A stretch of 28,100 nt of DNA from a virus. The translations under genes and the position numbers were made by a program. Below, in pieces: positions 13,873 to 21,628 of this stretch (its first letter is position 1; each line of letters opens with the position of its first letter). The notes below the pieces were generated by a model, which ran no database searches, was not told where the DNA came from, and saw only the letters and a program-made list of their open reading frames with translations. The stretch is from positions 1-28,100 of the IMG/VR virus record IMGVR_UViG_3300032287_004036, one strand, 5' to 3'.

Positions 13873-13961
13873 TTGGAGCTAGCAATGCTGGCTAGCATTT
13901 AACAGGTAATAAAAGAAATTTTGGGGGAAATTTACACATTTATTAACTTAGCTAGCTCCAA
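13873..13961 (+). ncRNA. Candidate three-helix structured RNA
   Basis: Outer stem TTGGAGCTAGC (13873-13883) with GCTAGCTCCAA (13951-13961), 11 perfect pairs. Inside are a hairpin AATGCT-GGCT-AGCATT (13884-13899) and an A/T hairpin AAATTT-TGGGGG-AAATTT (13916-13933). These could form a three-way junction. It occupies the gap between 13867 and 13976 and lacks a T-tract on the plus strand, so it is more like a riboregulator or 5' UTR element for the next gene than a terminator. Confidence 0.55.
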
Positions 13962-13975
13962 AAAAATTACAAACT

Positions 13976-14143
13976 ATGAACATACTACTTGAATACTTAA
14001 GAAGAAGCAAAGTGAATGAAGTGAATGCATTAAAAGAAGAAAATGAATCTTTGAAAGCTAAACTTCAGGAAAAACAAGAACAAATAAACAAGGTAAACAA
14101 ATATTGGAAGGGTAAACTACATAGTTTAAAGTCTAAAAAATAG
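13976..14143 (+). CDS. Small coiled-coil protein
   Basis: 55 residues (MNILLEYLRRSKVNEVNALK...). A continuous heptad-like coiled coil runs through LKEENESLKAKLQEKQEQIN, with a basic tail (WKGKLHSLKSKK). Its ATG is 14 bases past the structured RNA at 13873-13961, which may control it. A small dimeric adaptor is one possible role, by inference. Confidence 0.6.
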   Translation: MNILLEYLRRSKVNEVNALKEENESLKAKLQEKQEQINKVNKYWKGKLHSLKSKK

Positions 14144-14231
14144 GTGTTATAGCTCTATAATCCAGTTATATTCAATACATTATGTTGTTTTTCAACAATT
14201 TCATCCTACTTTTATAGTATAAATATGAAAT

Positions 14232-14492
14232 ATGCTGTATCAACTACCTTCAGGGAGAGTAATTGAAATATCAACAGAGCAGTATTTTGACATGACAGAT
14301 GAAGACATTGAGTATATGATAGCCTACAATATAGGGGATAATATAGAAAACCCATTTTTTGGATCATCAATGCAAAATCAAGATAGCAAAGATATTGTAA
14401 TACCGGATGATATAGAACTAGACCTTGTAACAAAAACATCAGAACAAAAGCTTTCTGATTTAGATTTAGATAAAACTGTTCTAGAAGAATAA
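14232..14492 (+). CDS. Conserved small acidic phage protein
   Basis: 86 residues (MLYQLPSGRVIEISTEQYFDMTDEDIEYMIAYNIGDNIENPF...). The start LYQLPSGxVIEIS...DEDIxYMI...GD is a short conserved N-terminus I recall from Bacteroidota phages, function unknown. The rest is acidic and disordered. The upstream 30 bases contain TTATAGTATA (14212-14221), a sequence repeated before two other starts. Followed by a terminator. Confidence 0.72.
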   Translation: MLYQLPSGRVIEISTEQYFDMTDEDIEYMIAYNIGDNIENPFFGSSMQNQDSKDIVIPDDIELDLVTKTSEQKLSDLDLDKTVLEE

Positions 14493-14512
14493 TTAGAACT
14501 TCATAAAATTTG

Positions 14513-14557
14513 AATGCATAACGTGTCATAAAAGGGACGTTATGCATTTTTTTGTGC
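14513..14557 (+). terminator. Rho-independent terminator
   Basis: AATGCATAACGT (14513-14524) pairs with ACGTTATGCATT (14537-14548), 12 perfect pairs, and T residues follow (seven, 14547-14553). It ends the transcript after 14492. Confidence 0.88.
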
Positions 14558-14607
14558 CTTATAAGACACATTATCCATTTTTAGTGTAACCAATTTAATA
14601 ATTATAT

Positions 14608-15099
14608 ATGACACATCACTCACAGTTTGTCACAGTTAAAGCTGATGACTTAGGTAATGTTATCAATGTCTCTGAAAACAGCCCAGAATTTGGCTATGTA
14701 AGAGTACAACAGTTAGTTCCAGTGATTTCAAACACAGGCTGGGCTAAACCACAGAAAAGATCTGCCTTGATTAAAGGTAAAATTGAAGACTTGAAGATGT
14801 TTGGATTTAAAGACAATGAAAGTATCCCTGGCAAGATTGTTGTTAGAGAATCATTCATGCCTTTTAATCTAAAAGATTCTGAACGTGATCTTAAGATTGC
14901 TGGTGACACAGGTATTATATGCCGTGTTGATGACCAACCAATCTACCGTCAGACATTCTTCACTTATGATTTGAATGCTCAAGATGAACTTATTGCTCAC
15001 ACAAACACAGATGAAATCCGTGAAGTGGCTATGGCATCTAGAGAAATGAGTGCTATTTTATCTCACCATGAGAGAAAAGCAGCAGAAGCAACTTTATAG
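14608..15099 (+). CDS. Conserved beta-rich protein, possible ssDNA-binding protein
   Basis: 163 residues, alone between two terminators (14513-14557 and 15118-15148), so likely made at high level. The sequence YVRVQQLVPVISNTGWAKPQKRSALIKGKIEDL and PGKIVVRESFMPFNLKDSERDLKIAGDTGIIC has a strand-rich layout that I associate with conserved proteins in Bacteroidota phages and crAss-like relatives, often near replication genes. A single-strand-binding or recombination accessory role is plausible. The OB-fold has not been shown by motif. Confidence 0.55.
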   Translation: MTHHSQFVTVKADDLGNVINVSENSPEFGYVRVQQLVPVISNTGWAKPQKRSALIKGKIEDLKMFGFKDNESIPGKIVVRESFMPFNLKDSERDLKIAGDTGIICRVDDQPIYRQTFFTYDLNAQDELIAHTNTDEIREVAMASREMSAILSHHERKAAEATL

Positions 15100-15117
15100 A
15101 ACTAACACACAATTATG

Positions 15118-15148
15118 AGAGCTCTTGTATAATGCAGGAGCTCTTTTT
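15118..15148 (+). terminator. Rho-independent terminator
   Basis: AGAGCTC (15118-15124) pairs with GAGCTCT (15138-15144) and a T-tract runs from 15144 to 15148. It closes the 14608-15099 transcript and excludes an in-frame TTG at 15125 as the next start. Confidence 0.82.
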
Positions 15149-15175
15149 ATTTACAAACCCATAAAACAATCTAGA

Positions 15176-15700
15176 ATGAAAAACAATCCTAACAAGGTAG
15201 TAATGGCTGGGCCAAACAATTTTTGTATATCATATGCTGATAGCAAAAAACACCACTGGATGAACTATGAATCATCTGTAATCACCAAAGACATTCAATC
15301 TAAAGTTCCTAATAGACTATATCAGGAAAAACTAAGACTGAGCCCAAAACAAGTAAAGATGTACCGTCTTGCTGTATATGGTGTAGAAGCACTCACTCCA
15401 GAAGAGTTTAAAGTGATGTCTGCATCTGAATCTGATTCTATCAGAAAAACACAAAGCCGTGCTCAAAGGCTAATTAATTTATGGAAACAAGAGATAGTTA
15501 ACAACACTGTTAATGAATTTTTAGTAACTTTGTTTCCTCAATCTAAACTGATTAATAAGCTTGTAACAGAAGGTAATTATACCTCTCAGAAAGATATTAA
15601 CCCGTTTAGCTTTAAAGAGCTTGGCATATCTCAAAAAATGCTAATAGACAAGCTGGTTGAATGGAATATTTTACCAGTAAACTTTTACCAATTAAATTAA
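15176..15700 (+). CDS. Hypothetical protein
   Basis: 174 residues from ATG 15176 (MKNNPNKVVMAGPNNFCISY). Longer forms would start inside the terminator. The middle contains a helical block (VYGVEALTPEEFKVMSASES), with later helix-turn-helix-like sequence FKELGISQKMLIDKLVEWNILP near the C-terminus. No recognised family. It begins a run of short, closely spaced genes extending to 20.8 kb. Confidence 0.75.
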   Translation: MKNNPNKVVMAGPNNFCISYADSKKHHWMNYESSVITKDIQSKVPNRLYQEKLRLSPKQVKMYRLAVYGVEALTPEEFKVMSASESDSIRKTQSRAQRLINLWKQEIVNNTVNEFLVTLFPQSKLINKLVTEGNYTSQKDINPFSFKELGISQKMLIDKLVEWNILPVNFYQLN

Positions 15701-15707
15701 AAACACC

Positions 15708-16067
15708 ATGGATAAAAATTTTTACCTACCAATCATTTTAGTTATAACTTTTTTTGTTATAAAAGTTATAGAAGAAGTAATGTTTAGAAAAGATACTAAA
15801 GGATATCTACCTAACAGTTCTGCACATCTTACTCTTGTAAGACACTACCTTAAAAAATGTACAATGTTGTCAGCTAGTTCATTATTTGTAGATGAACCAA
15901 ATAAAGAAATTAAGTACATTACATCTGTTCTTAAATCTACAACATTTAAATGGATTATTGTAGGAGAAAACCACAAATATTTAGTTCCAAGATGGTCAGA
16001 ACTTCATAAAGAAATTGAAGCTAAACATTTAGAATTAAAGTATAGTAAAGAATCTAATCTATTTTAG
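15708..16067 (+). CDS. Hypothetical protein with N-terminal membrane anchor
   Basis: 119 residues. MDKNFYLPIILVITFFVIKV gives one transmembrane segment at 6-20, followed by a basic soluble domain (RHYLKKCTMLSASSLFVDEP; KWIIVGENHKYLVPRWSEL). The soluble part would face the cytoplasm if the positive-inside rule holds. Starts 7 bases after the previous gene. Function unknown. Confidence 0.7.
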   Translation: MDKNFYLPIILVITFFVIKVIEEVMFRKDTKGYLPNSSAHLTLVRHYLKKCTMLSASSLFVDEPNKEIKYITSVLKSTTFKWIIVGENHKYLVPRWSELHKEIEAKHLELKYSKESNLF

Positions 16068-16069
16068 TC

Positions 16070-16270
16070 ATGGCAAAGAGTAAAGTTGTATACAAGATAA
16101 TACAGGATGTAACAGATGCAGAAGACCCAAGTGGTGCATATGTTGTCATTGATGTAACTAACAACAAAATCTTAGCAGAGTTTGACTTTAAACTAGAAGC
16201 ACAAAATTACATTAAAGAACTAAAAAATCAATCTAATGGAAAAATTTCACATAGTTTACAAACCGTCTGA
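16070..16270 (+). CDS. Hypothetical small protein
   Basis: 66 residues (MAKSKVVYKIIQDVTDAEDPSGAYVVIDVT...). Beta-alpha pattern with no motif. Begins two bases after the previous gene's stop and overlaps the next one by 35 bases. The overlap is long, so the C-terminal reading is a little less sure. Confidence 0.65.
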   Translation: MAKSKVVYKIIQDVTDAEDPSGAYVVIDVTNNKILAEFDFKLEAQNYIKELKNQSNGKISHSLQTV

Positions 16271-16418
16271 GGATCATTCAGGTATGCCTTCTGGTTTAAC
16301 ACTAGAAGCATTTAATGAATATGAAGCAATCAATCAATTTAGAATGCTTCATCCAGATGGATTCTTTATACTTATGTATAGAGTTGATGATAAAACCGGG
16401 GGTTTAAAAACATACTAA
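16236..16418 (+). CDS. Hypothetical small protein
   Basis: 60 residues (MEKFHIVYKPSEDHSGMPSG...). Short alpha/beta sequence, DGFFILMYRVDD at the end. Its stop overlaps the next ATG as TAATG, so it is coupled to the HNH gene. Function unknown. Confidence 0.62.
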   Translation: MEKFHIVYKPSEDHSGMPSGLTLEAFNEYEAINQFRMLHPDGFFILMYRVDDKTGGLKTY

Positions 16419-16810
16419 TGCAGCCAAAACTTAAAATATGTGCTGAATGCGGTGATCTGTCTCTCATCTACAAAACTGTAGGTAGGGACAGATATTGCAA
16501 ACCATGTGCTATGTTTTTATTTCCACCAAAACCGGTGAATAAAGTAAGTAAGAAAAAGAAACAAGAAGATAAGGAGTACTCCAGATTGAGAAACATCTTT
16601 CTGGAGTCTAATCCTTATTGTGAAGCTAAGCTTCCTGGATGTGCTGGTCATGCAAGTGAGGTGCACCATAAAGCTGGCCGTGGCTTATCTTATTTAGAAA
16701 TATCAACATGGATTGGTTTATGCAGATCATGCCATAGTTGGATTGAACTTCACCCTATTGAAGCTAAAGAATTAGGATTTTCTGTATCAAGATTAAATAA
16801 TGAAGAATGA
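16418..16810 (+). CDS. HNH-type protein related to NinG
   Basis: 130 residues. N-terminal zinc ribbon with CAEC (C8, C11) and CKPC (C27, C30). A basic linker KKKKQEDKEYSRLRNIFL is followed by an HNH-like core: C68 and C75, EVHHKAGRG with H83 and H84, and LCRSCH with C102, C105 and H106. The order (zinc ribbon plus HNH) resembles phage NinG recombination proteins. It probably nicks or processes branched DNA. Start is coupled to the previous gene as TAATG and the stop overlaps the next start as ATGA. Confidence 0.82.
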   Translation: MQPKLKICAECGDLSLIYKTVGRDRYCKPCAMFLFPPKPVNKVSKKKKQEDKEYSRLRNIFLESNPYCEAKLPGCAGHASEVHHKAGRGLSYLEISTWIGLCRSCHSWIELHPIEAKELGFSVSRLNNEE

Positions 16811-17685
16811 CACCAGTGATAGAAAAAGTTACTAGAAAGTCTATGATTATTAGACCTTCTGGTAGAAGTACAGATTATATATCTCCAAGTTTTGGACACG
16901 GGTGCCTTTTTGATTGCAAATATTGCTATATGAAAAGACACAAACCTGAAGGATTAACAATTGCTACAAATCATGGGCAAATACTATCAGAAATAAATGC
17001 TCATGCATGGTTTGCTGATGTAGAAAAGCCAAATCAAACACATGAAAGCTTTATAACTTATGATATATCATGTAATGAAGACTTTGCTTTACATGCAAAA
17101 TACCATAACTGGAAAGAAATATTTGATTTCTTTAAAAACCATGACAAAGCTATGGGATCATTTGCTACTAAATATGTTAATACTGATCTTCTTGACTACA
17201 ATCCTAATGGTAAAGTAAGAATAAGATTTAGTCTTATGCCTACAGAATATTCTTGTTATTTAGAACCTGAAACTTCCTCTATAAGTCATAGAGTATCAAG
17301 TATTAACCAGTTTATAAATGCCGGTTATGATGTACATGTAAACTTTTCTCCTGTGATAGTTCAAGACGGCTGGTTAGAACAGTATGAGTTATTATTTAGA
17401 ATGTTAAATATAGGAGTTGATCCTAAACATAAAGACAGGGTTAAAGCAGAGGTCATATTTCTTACACATAATAAAGATAAGCATAAAAGTAATTTAGAAA
17501 AAGGTGTAGTTAGTGTAGAAAGTGAAAACCTATTGTGGAAACCTGAAATACAGGAATCTAAAATTTCACAATTTGGTGGACACAATATAAGATATAAGCA
17601 TGATTTAAAGGCTGGCTATATTCAAGAATGGACAGAACTACATGATAAAATAATTCCTTGGAACACTATAAGATATATTTTCTAA
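16807..17685 (+). CDS. Radical SAM protein, spore photoproduct lyase-like
   Basis: 292 residues. The radical SAM cluster motif CxxxCxxC is C33-LFD-C37-KY-C40, preceded by SPSFGHG, a layout like SplB-type spore photoproduct lyases and their phage relatives. That family uses a 4Fe-4S cluster and SAM; SplB repairs the thymine dimer spore photoproduct, and a repair or modification role in phage DNA is inferred. The full-length protein is slightly shorter than bacterial SplB (about 340). Its ATG overlaps the HNH stop as ATGA, so the two are coupled. The gene is AT-rich like its neighbours, with no clear sign of recent transfer. Confidence 0.82.
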   Translation: MTPVIEKVTRKSMIIRPSGRSTDYISPSFGHGCLFDCKYCYMKRHKPEGLTIATNHGQILSEINAHAWFADVEKPNQTHESFITYDISCNEDFALHAKYHNWKEIFDFFKNHDKAMGSFATKYVNTDLLDYNPNGKVRIRFSLMPTEYSCYLEPETSSISHRVSSINQFINAGYDVHVNFSPVIVQDGWLEQYELLFRMLNIGVDPKHKDRVKAEVIFLTHNKDKHKSNLEKGVVSVESENLLWKPEIQESKISQFGGHNIRYKHDLKAGYIQEWTELHDKIIPWNTIRYIF

Positions 17686-17894
17686 TGACAGTAATACATG
17701 AAATACAACAAGTGTTGTGGGTGGAAACACCATTAGGTGATGGTCAAGCATTATTTCTTATAGACTATGGTCCACATGAAAACACTATATGGATTGTGGC
17801 TCTTGAGAAAACTGGTGAAATAAAACACTTTAACAGTAATCAGGTAAAACTGTGCTTTAATAATACATTTGATTTAAACATTAAAAAACAGTAA
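17685..17894 (+). CDS. Hypothetical beta-rich small protein
   Basis: 69 residues from ATG 17685, which shares one base with the radical SAM stop (TAATG). This start is preferred to an in-frame ATG at 17658 inside the upstream gene. Sequence (VLWVETPLGDGQALFLIDYG, ENTIWIVALEKTGE) fits a small beta barrel. Likely translated with the radical SAM protein. Confidence 0.68.
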   Translation: MTVIHEIQQVLWVETPLGDGQALFLIDYGPHENTIWIVALEKTGEIKHFNSNQVKLCFNNTFDLNIKKQ

Positions 17895-17895
17895 A

Positions 17896-18057
17896 ATGAC
17901 CATAATAATTATACCTATAATAGCAGTGATTGCCACAATAATTTCTTACTTTTGGGTGAGAGCAATTGATAGATCTATAGAATATTATAAAGAACATCCT
18001 TATGAAAATCCAGCTGAAGGTTGGCTTGATTGGCATGATGAGGATAAAAATAAATAA
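17896..18057 (+). CDS. Small membrane-anchored peptide
   Basis: 53 residues. MTIIIIPIIAVIATIISYFW is one transmembrane segment; the rest (RAIDRSIEYYKEHPYENPAE, then GWLDWHDEDKNK) is soluble and charged. ATG follows the previous stop by one base. No family recognised. Confidence 0.6.
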   Translation: MTIIIIPIIAVIATIISYFWVRAIDRSIEYYKEHPYENPAEGWLDWHDEDKNK

Positions 18058-18060
18058 ACC

Positions 18061-18240
18061 ATGACTCAACAAACAGCATTAGAATATTTATTTGAACAAC
18101 TGTGGGAAACTCCTAAGGATAAGTTTACTTGGAATGCTATATTAGAGAAAGCTAAAGAAAAAGAAAAACAAATCATTAGAGATAATATGCATGGTTATAA
18201 TGCAGCACAGAAACTATTGAAAAACCAATCAAATGAATAA
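18061..18240 (+). CDS. Small conserved phage protein (MTQQTAxE family)
   Basis: 59 residues (MTQQTALEYLFEQLWETPKD...AKEKEKQIIRDNMHGYN). The beginning MTQQTAxExLxEQL with a helix rich in K and E, then KQQI, is a short phage protein pattern common in Bacteroidota phages and prophages. Function unknown. Stop TAA is followed by one base and then the lipoprotein ATG. Confidence 0.65.
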   Translation: MTQQTALEYLFEQLWETPKDKFTWNAILEKAKEKEKQIIRDNMHGYNAAQKLLKNQSNE

Positions 18241-18241
18241 T

Positions 18242-18478
18242 ATGAAAAAGCTATTTCTATTTATTACAGCTACAATGTTAATGTCTAGCTGTTATCATGA
18301 TTCACTCAATAACACCACCACATCAAATGGTGTTAGATTGGAGTTTATGTTTGAAAAAGATAGTGTTAAAGTTTACAGATTTTATGACGGTGGTTATTAT
18401 CACTACTTTACAACTAATGGTGAGACTATGACTACACGTAGAAACAGTAATAACACTCATAGAGAAAATATTAACTAA
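18242..18478 (+). CDS. Small lipoprotein
   Basis: 78 residues from ATG 18242 (MKKLFLFITATMLMSSC). The lipobox LMSSC gives a lipidated cysteine at about 17, so the mature protein would be anchored in the inner or outer membrane. The mature part (RLEFMFEKDSVKVYRFYDGG, HYFTTNGET) recalls a short lipoprotein family common in Bacteroidota phages. It might change the cell surface, for example to exclude a second phage, but that is inferred only. A start at 18233 is possible. Confidence 0.75.
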   Translation: MKKLFLFITATMLMSSCYHDSLNNTTTSNGVRLEFMFEKDSVKVYRFYDGGYYHYFTTNGETMTTRRNSNNTHRENIN

Positions 18479-18494
18479 ATTAAAGTGTTAAATA

Positions 18495-18869
18495 ATGTCT
18501 TTTTCTAAAAATTTTAAAAACCGCTACCGTACAACCCCAAATAACGGTACTGTAAGTATTTATATAGACGGGGAACTTAAGCATGAAAAGTATCATTATG
18601 ATGCACAAATGAGAAACAACTATTGCAATAAAATATTTTATGATAATATAAGCAAACCTATGGAGTTTATATTTAAAAATGAAGACATAGAAATTTTAAT
18701 GCATTCTCATACACCTAAAGAAATAAATGAGCAGGCAAGATATCCTACCATGCTTCCTAGTTACACTATAGATGGCATAGAATATTTTGATGCTGATAAA
18801 TTTTGCAAAATATATGAGCATGGCTATACAGGCCCATCTTCAAATAGTTTACAATCACTAAAATTTTAA
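18495..18869 (+). CDS. Hypothetical protein
   Basis: 124 residues (MSFSKNFKNRYRTTPNNGTV...). No recognised motif. The strand-like GTVSIYIDGELKHEKYHYDA and a later IDGIEYFDADKFCKIYEHGY are visible. It is in a run of closely spaced plus-strand genes and has no overlap with the neighbours. Function unknown. Confidence 0.7.
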   Translation: MSFSKNFKNRYRTTPNNGTVSIYIDGELKHEKYHYDAQMRNNYCNKIFYDNISKPMEFIFKNEDIEILMHSHTPKEINEQARYPTMLPSYTIDGIEYFDADKFCKIYEHGYTGPSSNSLQSLKF

Positions 18870-18871
18870 CC

Positions 18872-19168
18872 ATGGACATAGAAAAATTAGAAAACGGTGG
18901 TTACAAAGCTACCGGAGAATTTGTACAAGAATTATATAACCATATGACACAAGGTAATCCAAAGTGTAAATATGCTATTGGAGATGTTATTAAAAAAGTA
19001 AGCTTTGATAACGGTGACCAAACTGAAATAGGTACCAAAGGATTGGTTATTGGTAATGCAATAACAGGAGATGAAGAAGAATTTTATCTTGTAGAATTTG
19101 AGGATAGAGAGCACCCCACCTTTATTACAAAAGACAAAATAGGATTATTATCAGATGAAACCGTATAA
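18872..19168 (+). CDS. Hypothetical SH3-like small protein
   Basis: 98 residues (MDIEKLENGGYKATGEFVQE...). The central segment YAIGDVIKKVSFDNGDQTEI and GLVIGNAITGDEEEFYLVEF has the look of an SH3-like barrel of the kind that also appears at 3334 and 24320. Function unknown. It overlaps the next gene by 14 bases. Confidence 0.65.
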   Translation: MDIEKLENGGYKATGEFVQELYNHMTQGNPKCKYAIGDVIKKVSFDNGDQTEIGTKGLVIGNAITGDEEEFYLVEFEDREHPTFITKDKIGLLSDETV

Positions 19169-19550
19169 TAGAAACAAAAGAGAGCCTAAAGAAAACACAC
19201 CACTTCCTAATAGAAGAAAGAAAATGTTTGTATTGGAATACATGTGGGATGATGAAGAAATCTACAAAGATGCAATACAAAGAAACAATTTCCTGTTTAG
19301 ATACAATGAGATGGGTGTCTGGTATCCACAATTTGCAAAATTTATTGATGTTGACCATGTCATTGATATGGTCAAGAAAGATTTAAGAAGCTGGATTATG
19401 ACAAATCAGATATTCTATCTCAGAATGTATGGTGGTAAAAAATGGCGGGTTAAAAACTTAGCAACAGGTGAATACACTTATTTAACAATCACTAATGATG
19501 ATGTCTATGTCACAGAAGAAAAAGAGGAAAGCAGTAAAGATCAGCCGTGA
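19155..19550 (+). CDS. Hypothetical basic protein
   Basis: 131 residues (MKPYNRNKREPKENTPLPNR...). Arg/Lys-rich start, aromatic middle (WYPQFAKFIDVDHVIDMVKK) and an acidic tail (VTEEKEESSKDQP). The C-terminus overlaps the next gene by 56 bases in a second frame. No family recognised. Confidence 0.65.
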   Translation: MKPYNRNKREPKENTPLPNRRKKMFVLEYMWDDEEIYKDAIQRNNFLFRYNEMGVWYPQFAKFIDVDHVIDMVKKDLRSWIMTNQIFYLRMYGGKKWRVKNLATGEYTYLTITNDDVYVTEEKEESSKDQP

Positions 19551-19716
19551 GAGAATGACACAAATTCTTATTGAAAATGGTTTTACTGAAGAACAGATAA
19601 AAGAACATTATAAAAATAAGGATAGACAAGCCACAGCTGATGCTAAGAAAAAGAAAAAACAGAATGAAAAACCTAAAGCTGTAATATACGGTGGTTACAA
19701 CACTGTACAAAAGTAA
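19495..19716 (+). CDS. Hypothetical small basic protein
   Basis: 73 residues. Several consecutive ATGs at the beginning (19495, 19498, 19501 and 19507). The sequence MSQKKKRKAVKISRERMTQI and the lysine-rich tail (KKKKKQNEKPKAVIYGGYNT) suggest a nucleic-acid-binding or ribosome-like small protein. It overlaps the preceding gene by 56 bases and ends 5 bases before the helicase. Confidence 0.6.
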   Translation: MMMSMSQKKKRKAVKISRERMTQILIENGFTEEQIKEHYKNKDRQATADAKKKKKQNEKPKAVIYGGYNTVQK

Positions 19717-19721
19717 TAAAT

Positions 19722-20828
19722 ATGACTAGAGACCAGATACAAAATGAAGCCTTAGCATTAGCATTACAGAATAAAAAATGTGGTATAGCATTAAGTATGG
19801 GGGTCGGAAAGACATATCTCGGACTACAATATATCAAACATTATTATGATGAATGCCCTATAAAAGTGCTAGTTGTAGCTCCAAAAATTACTATTTTAGA
19901 TAACTGGAAAGAAGAAGCAATCAAGTTTAACCTTGAAGAGATGTTACCATCTATAACTTTTACCACTTATCTATCATTAAACAAACAATCTTATGACTAT
20001 GATCTAATCATTCTTGATGAGTGTCATAGTTTACTATTTTCACATGATGAATACTTAGCCAACTGTAAATCTAGTAGAATATTAGGTTTAACCGGCACAC
20101 CGCCTAGATATCAGGTGAGTGAAAAAGGCAAGATGGTATATAAATACTGTCCTATTAAGTATAAATACATCACAGATGATGCCATTGATGATAACATCCT
20201 CAATGACTACAGAATTATAGTGCATAAGCTTAAGCTTAATACAGAGAAAACCATCCCTGTAAAAACTACTAACGGAACTTTTAAAGCTTCAGAAGTACAA
20301 AACTATAATTATTGGTCTACAAGAGTACAGGATGCACAAACAGCTGCGGCTAAACAAATTGCTTCTGTAATGAGAATGAAAACCATGATGACTTACAAAT
20401 CCAAAGAGGATTATGCTGCTGAGTTATTTGCAAAAGAAACTGATAAATGTATTATTTTCTGCAATACACAAGACCAAGCAGATGCTATGTGTGAGTATTC
20501 ATACCATAGTAAAAATCCAGATTCTGAAGATAACCTTCAGATGTTTAAATCTGGAACTATAAATAAACTTAGTTGTGTATTACAATTAAGTGAAGGTGTA
20601 AACATACCAAATTTAAAATCTGGAATTATTCTACATGCTTATGGCAATGAAAGAAAAGCCCAGCAAAGAATTGGTAGGATGTTAAGACTAAATCCTGATG
20701 AAACTGCTACAATACATATATTGTGCTATCAGGGCACTGTAGATGAGAAATGGGTTAAAGATGCACTCAATGACTTTGATGAATCTAAGATTACATATAT
20801 CACTGCAGGATCACAACTAATATTTTAA
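19722..20828 (+). CDS. SF2 DNA helicase (DEAD/SNF2-like)
   Basis: 368 residues. Motif I SMGVGKT at 25-31, motif II DECH at 99-102, motif III TGTPP at 124-128, and motif VI QQRIGRMLR at 314-322. The Q-motif-like start (MTRDQIQNEALALALQNKKC) and the DECH box fit superfamily 2. It is short for an SNF2 protein (often 450 or more), so it is a minimal two-RecA-domain form. Small SNF2-like helicases are typical of crAss-like phages. Likely role: replication, recombination or transcription-linked remodelling. The gene is bounded by small unknown genes. Confidence 0.88.
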   Translation: MTRDQIQNEALALALQNKKCGIALSMGVGKTYLGLQYIKHYYDECPIKVLVVAPKITILDNWKEEAIKFNLEEMLPSITFTTYLSLNKQSYDYDLIILDECHSLLFSHDEYLANCKSSRILGLTGTPPRYQVSEKGKMVYKYCPIKYKYITDDAIDDNILNDYRIIVHKLKLNTEKTIPVKTTNGTFKASEVQNYNYWSTRVQDAQTAAAKQIASVMRMKTMMTYKSKEDYAAELFAKETDKCIIFCNTQDQADAMCEYSYHSKNPDSEDNLQMFKSGTINKLSCVLQLSEGVNIPNLKSGIILHAYGNERKAQQRIGRMLRLNPDETATIHILCYQGTVDEKWVKDALNDFDESKITYITAGSQLIF

Positions 20829-20853
20829 TTATTAACAACTAAAAACAAATAAC

Positions 20854-21210
20854 ATGGGACGTTATTACAGTGGAGACATTGAAGGCAAATTTTGGTTTGC
20901 CGTACAAAGTTCATATGCAGCAGACAGATTTGGTGTTGATGGAGAACCGGCTTACATAAATTATAGATTCAAAGAAGAAAACTTAGATGATGTAAATGAA
21001 GAAATAGAAAACATCATAAATGAACTAGGTGATAAAAAAGAAAGACTTGACAAGTTCTTTGAAGAAAAAGACTCATATAGTGACAGTGATCTACAAGCAC
21101 TTAATGTAACAAAAGATGACCTATCTGATTATGCAGACTTACTTTTGGGTATACAAATCAGAGACTATATAGTAGAAAACGGAGAATGTAATTTTGAAGC
21201 AGAATTATAA
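20854..21210 (+). CDS. Conserved hypothetical phage protein
   Basis: 118 residues (MGRYYSGDIEGKFWFAVQSS...). The opening MGRYYxGDIEGKFWF is a pattern I recognise as common to many unrelated phages and some bacterial genes, function unknown. The remainder is acidic (DDVNEEIENIINELGDKKER) and helical. The stop codon overlaps a longer version of the next frame (starting 21194), which is not preferred. Confidence 0.75.
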   Translation: MGRYYSGDIEGKFWFAVQSSYAADRFGVDGEPAYINYRFKEENLDDVNEEIENIINELGDKKERLDKFFEEKDSYSDSDLQALNVTKDDLSDYADLLLGIQIRDYIVENGECNFEAEL

Positions 21211-21220
21211 ACTTAAAAAC

Positions 21221-21628
21221 ATGAAAAAATTACTATTATTATGCTTATTATTTATAAGCTTTAGTGCAGCTGCACAAACTCATATGACATATTATGCTTA
21301 TAAGCTATACTATGACTTAACTGCTATAGAAAAGCCGGCTAATTTTCAGGAAATGAAATTAAAAAGTGATGTTATACTTGATGTCTACTCTACAAATGGT
21401 AAGATGAACGGTATATACAGAATTAAAATAGCTAATGGTTTTAATGATAGATTTACACTTTCAAACTGTAAACACATATCAGATGGCTGGTTAATATATG
21501 AATCTCTAGATGAGAATACAAACACTTATATGTACACTAAAATAAAGCAAGATGAAGATGCAGATAAGTTGTATATTATGCTGCTTTATAAAAATGTATC
21601 TTATTGTTATGAAATAAACATAGAATAA
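21221..21628 (+). CDS. Secreted/periplasmic protein
   Basis: 135 residues from ATG 21221 (MKKLLLLCLLFISFSAAAQ). Signal peptide with hydrophobic core 3-15 and a Bacteroidota-type cleavage site after AAA before Q. A start at 21194 would run into the previous gene and is rejected. The mature domain (THMTYYAYKLYYDLTAIEKP; RIKIANGFNDRFTLSN) is beta-rich and unrecognised. A phage protein sent to the host periplasm may alter the envelope. It shares its final base with the next ATG (TAATG). Confidence 0.75.
   Translation: MKKLLLLCLLFISFSAAAQTHMTYYAYKLYYDLTAIEKPANFQEMKLKSDVILDVYSTNGKMNGIYRIKIANGFNDRFTLSNCKHISDGWLIYESLDENTNTYMYTKIKQDEDADKLYIMLLYKNVSYCYEINIE

Noticed and set aside
15125-15700. Longer start (TTG at 15125) for the gene at 15176
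   Set aside because: The codon is in the loop of a terminator hairpin (15118-15148), so the mRNA for this gene must begin downstream.
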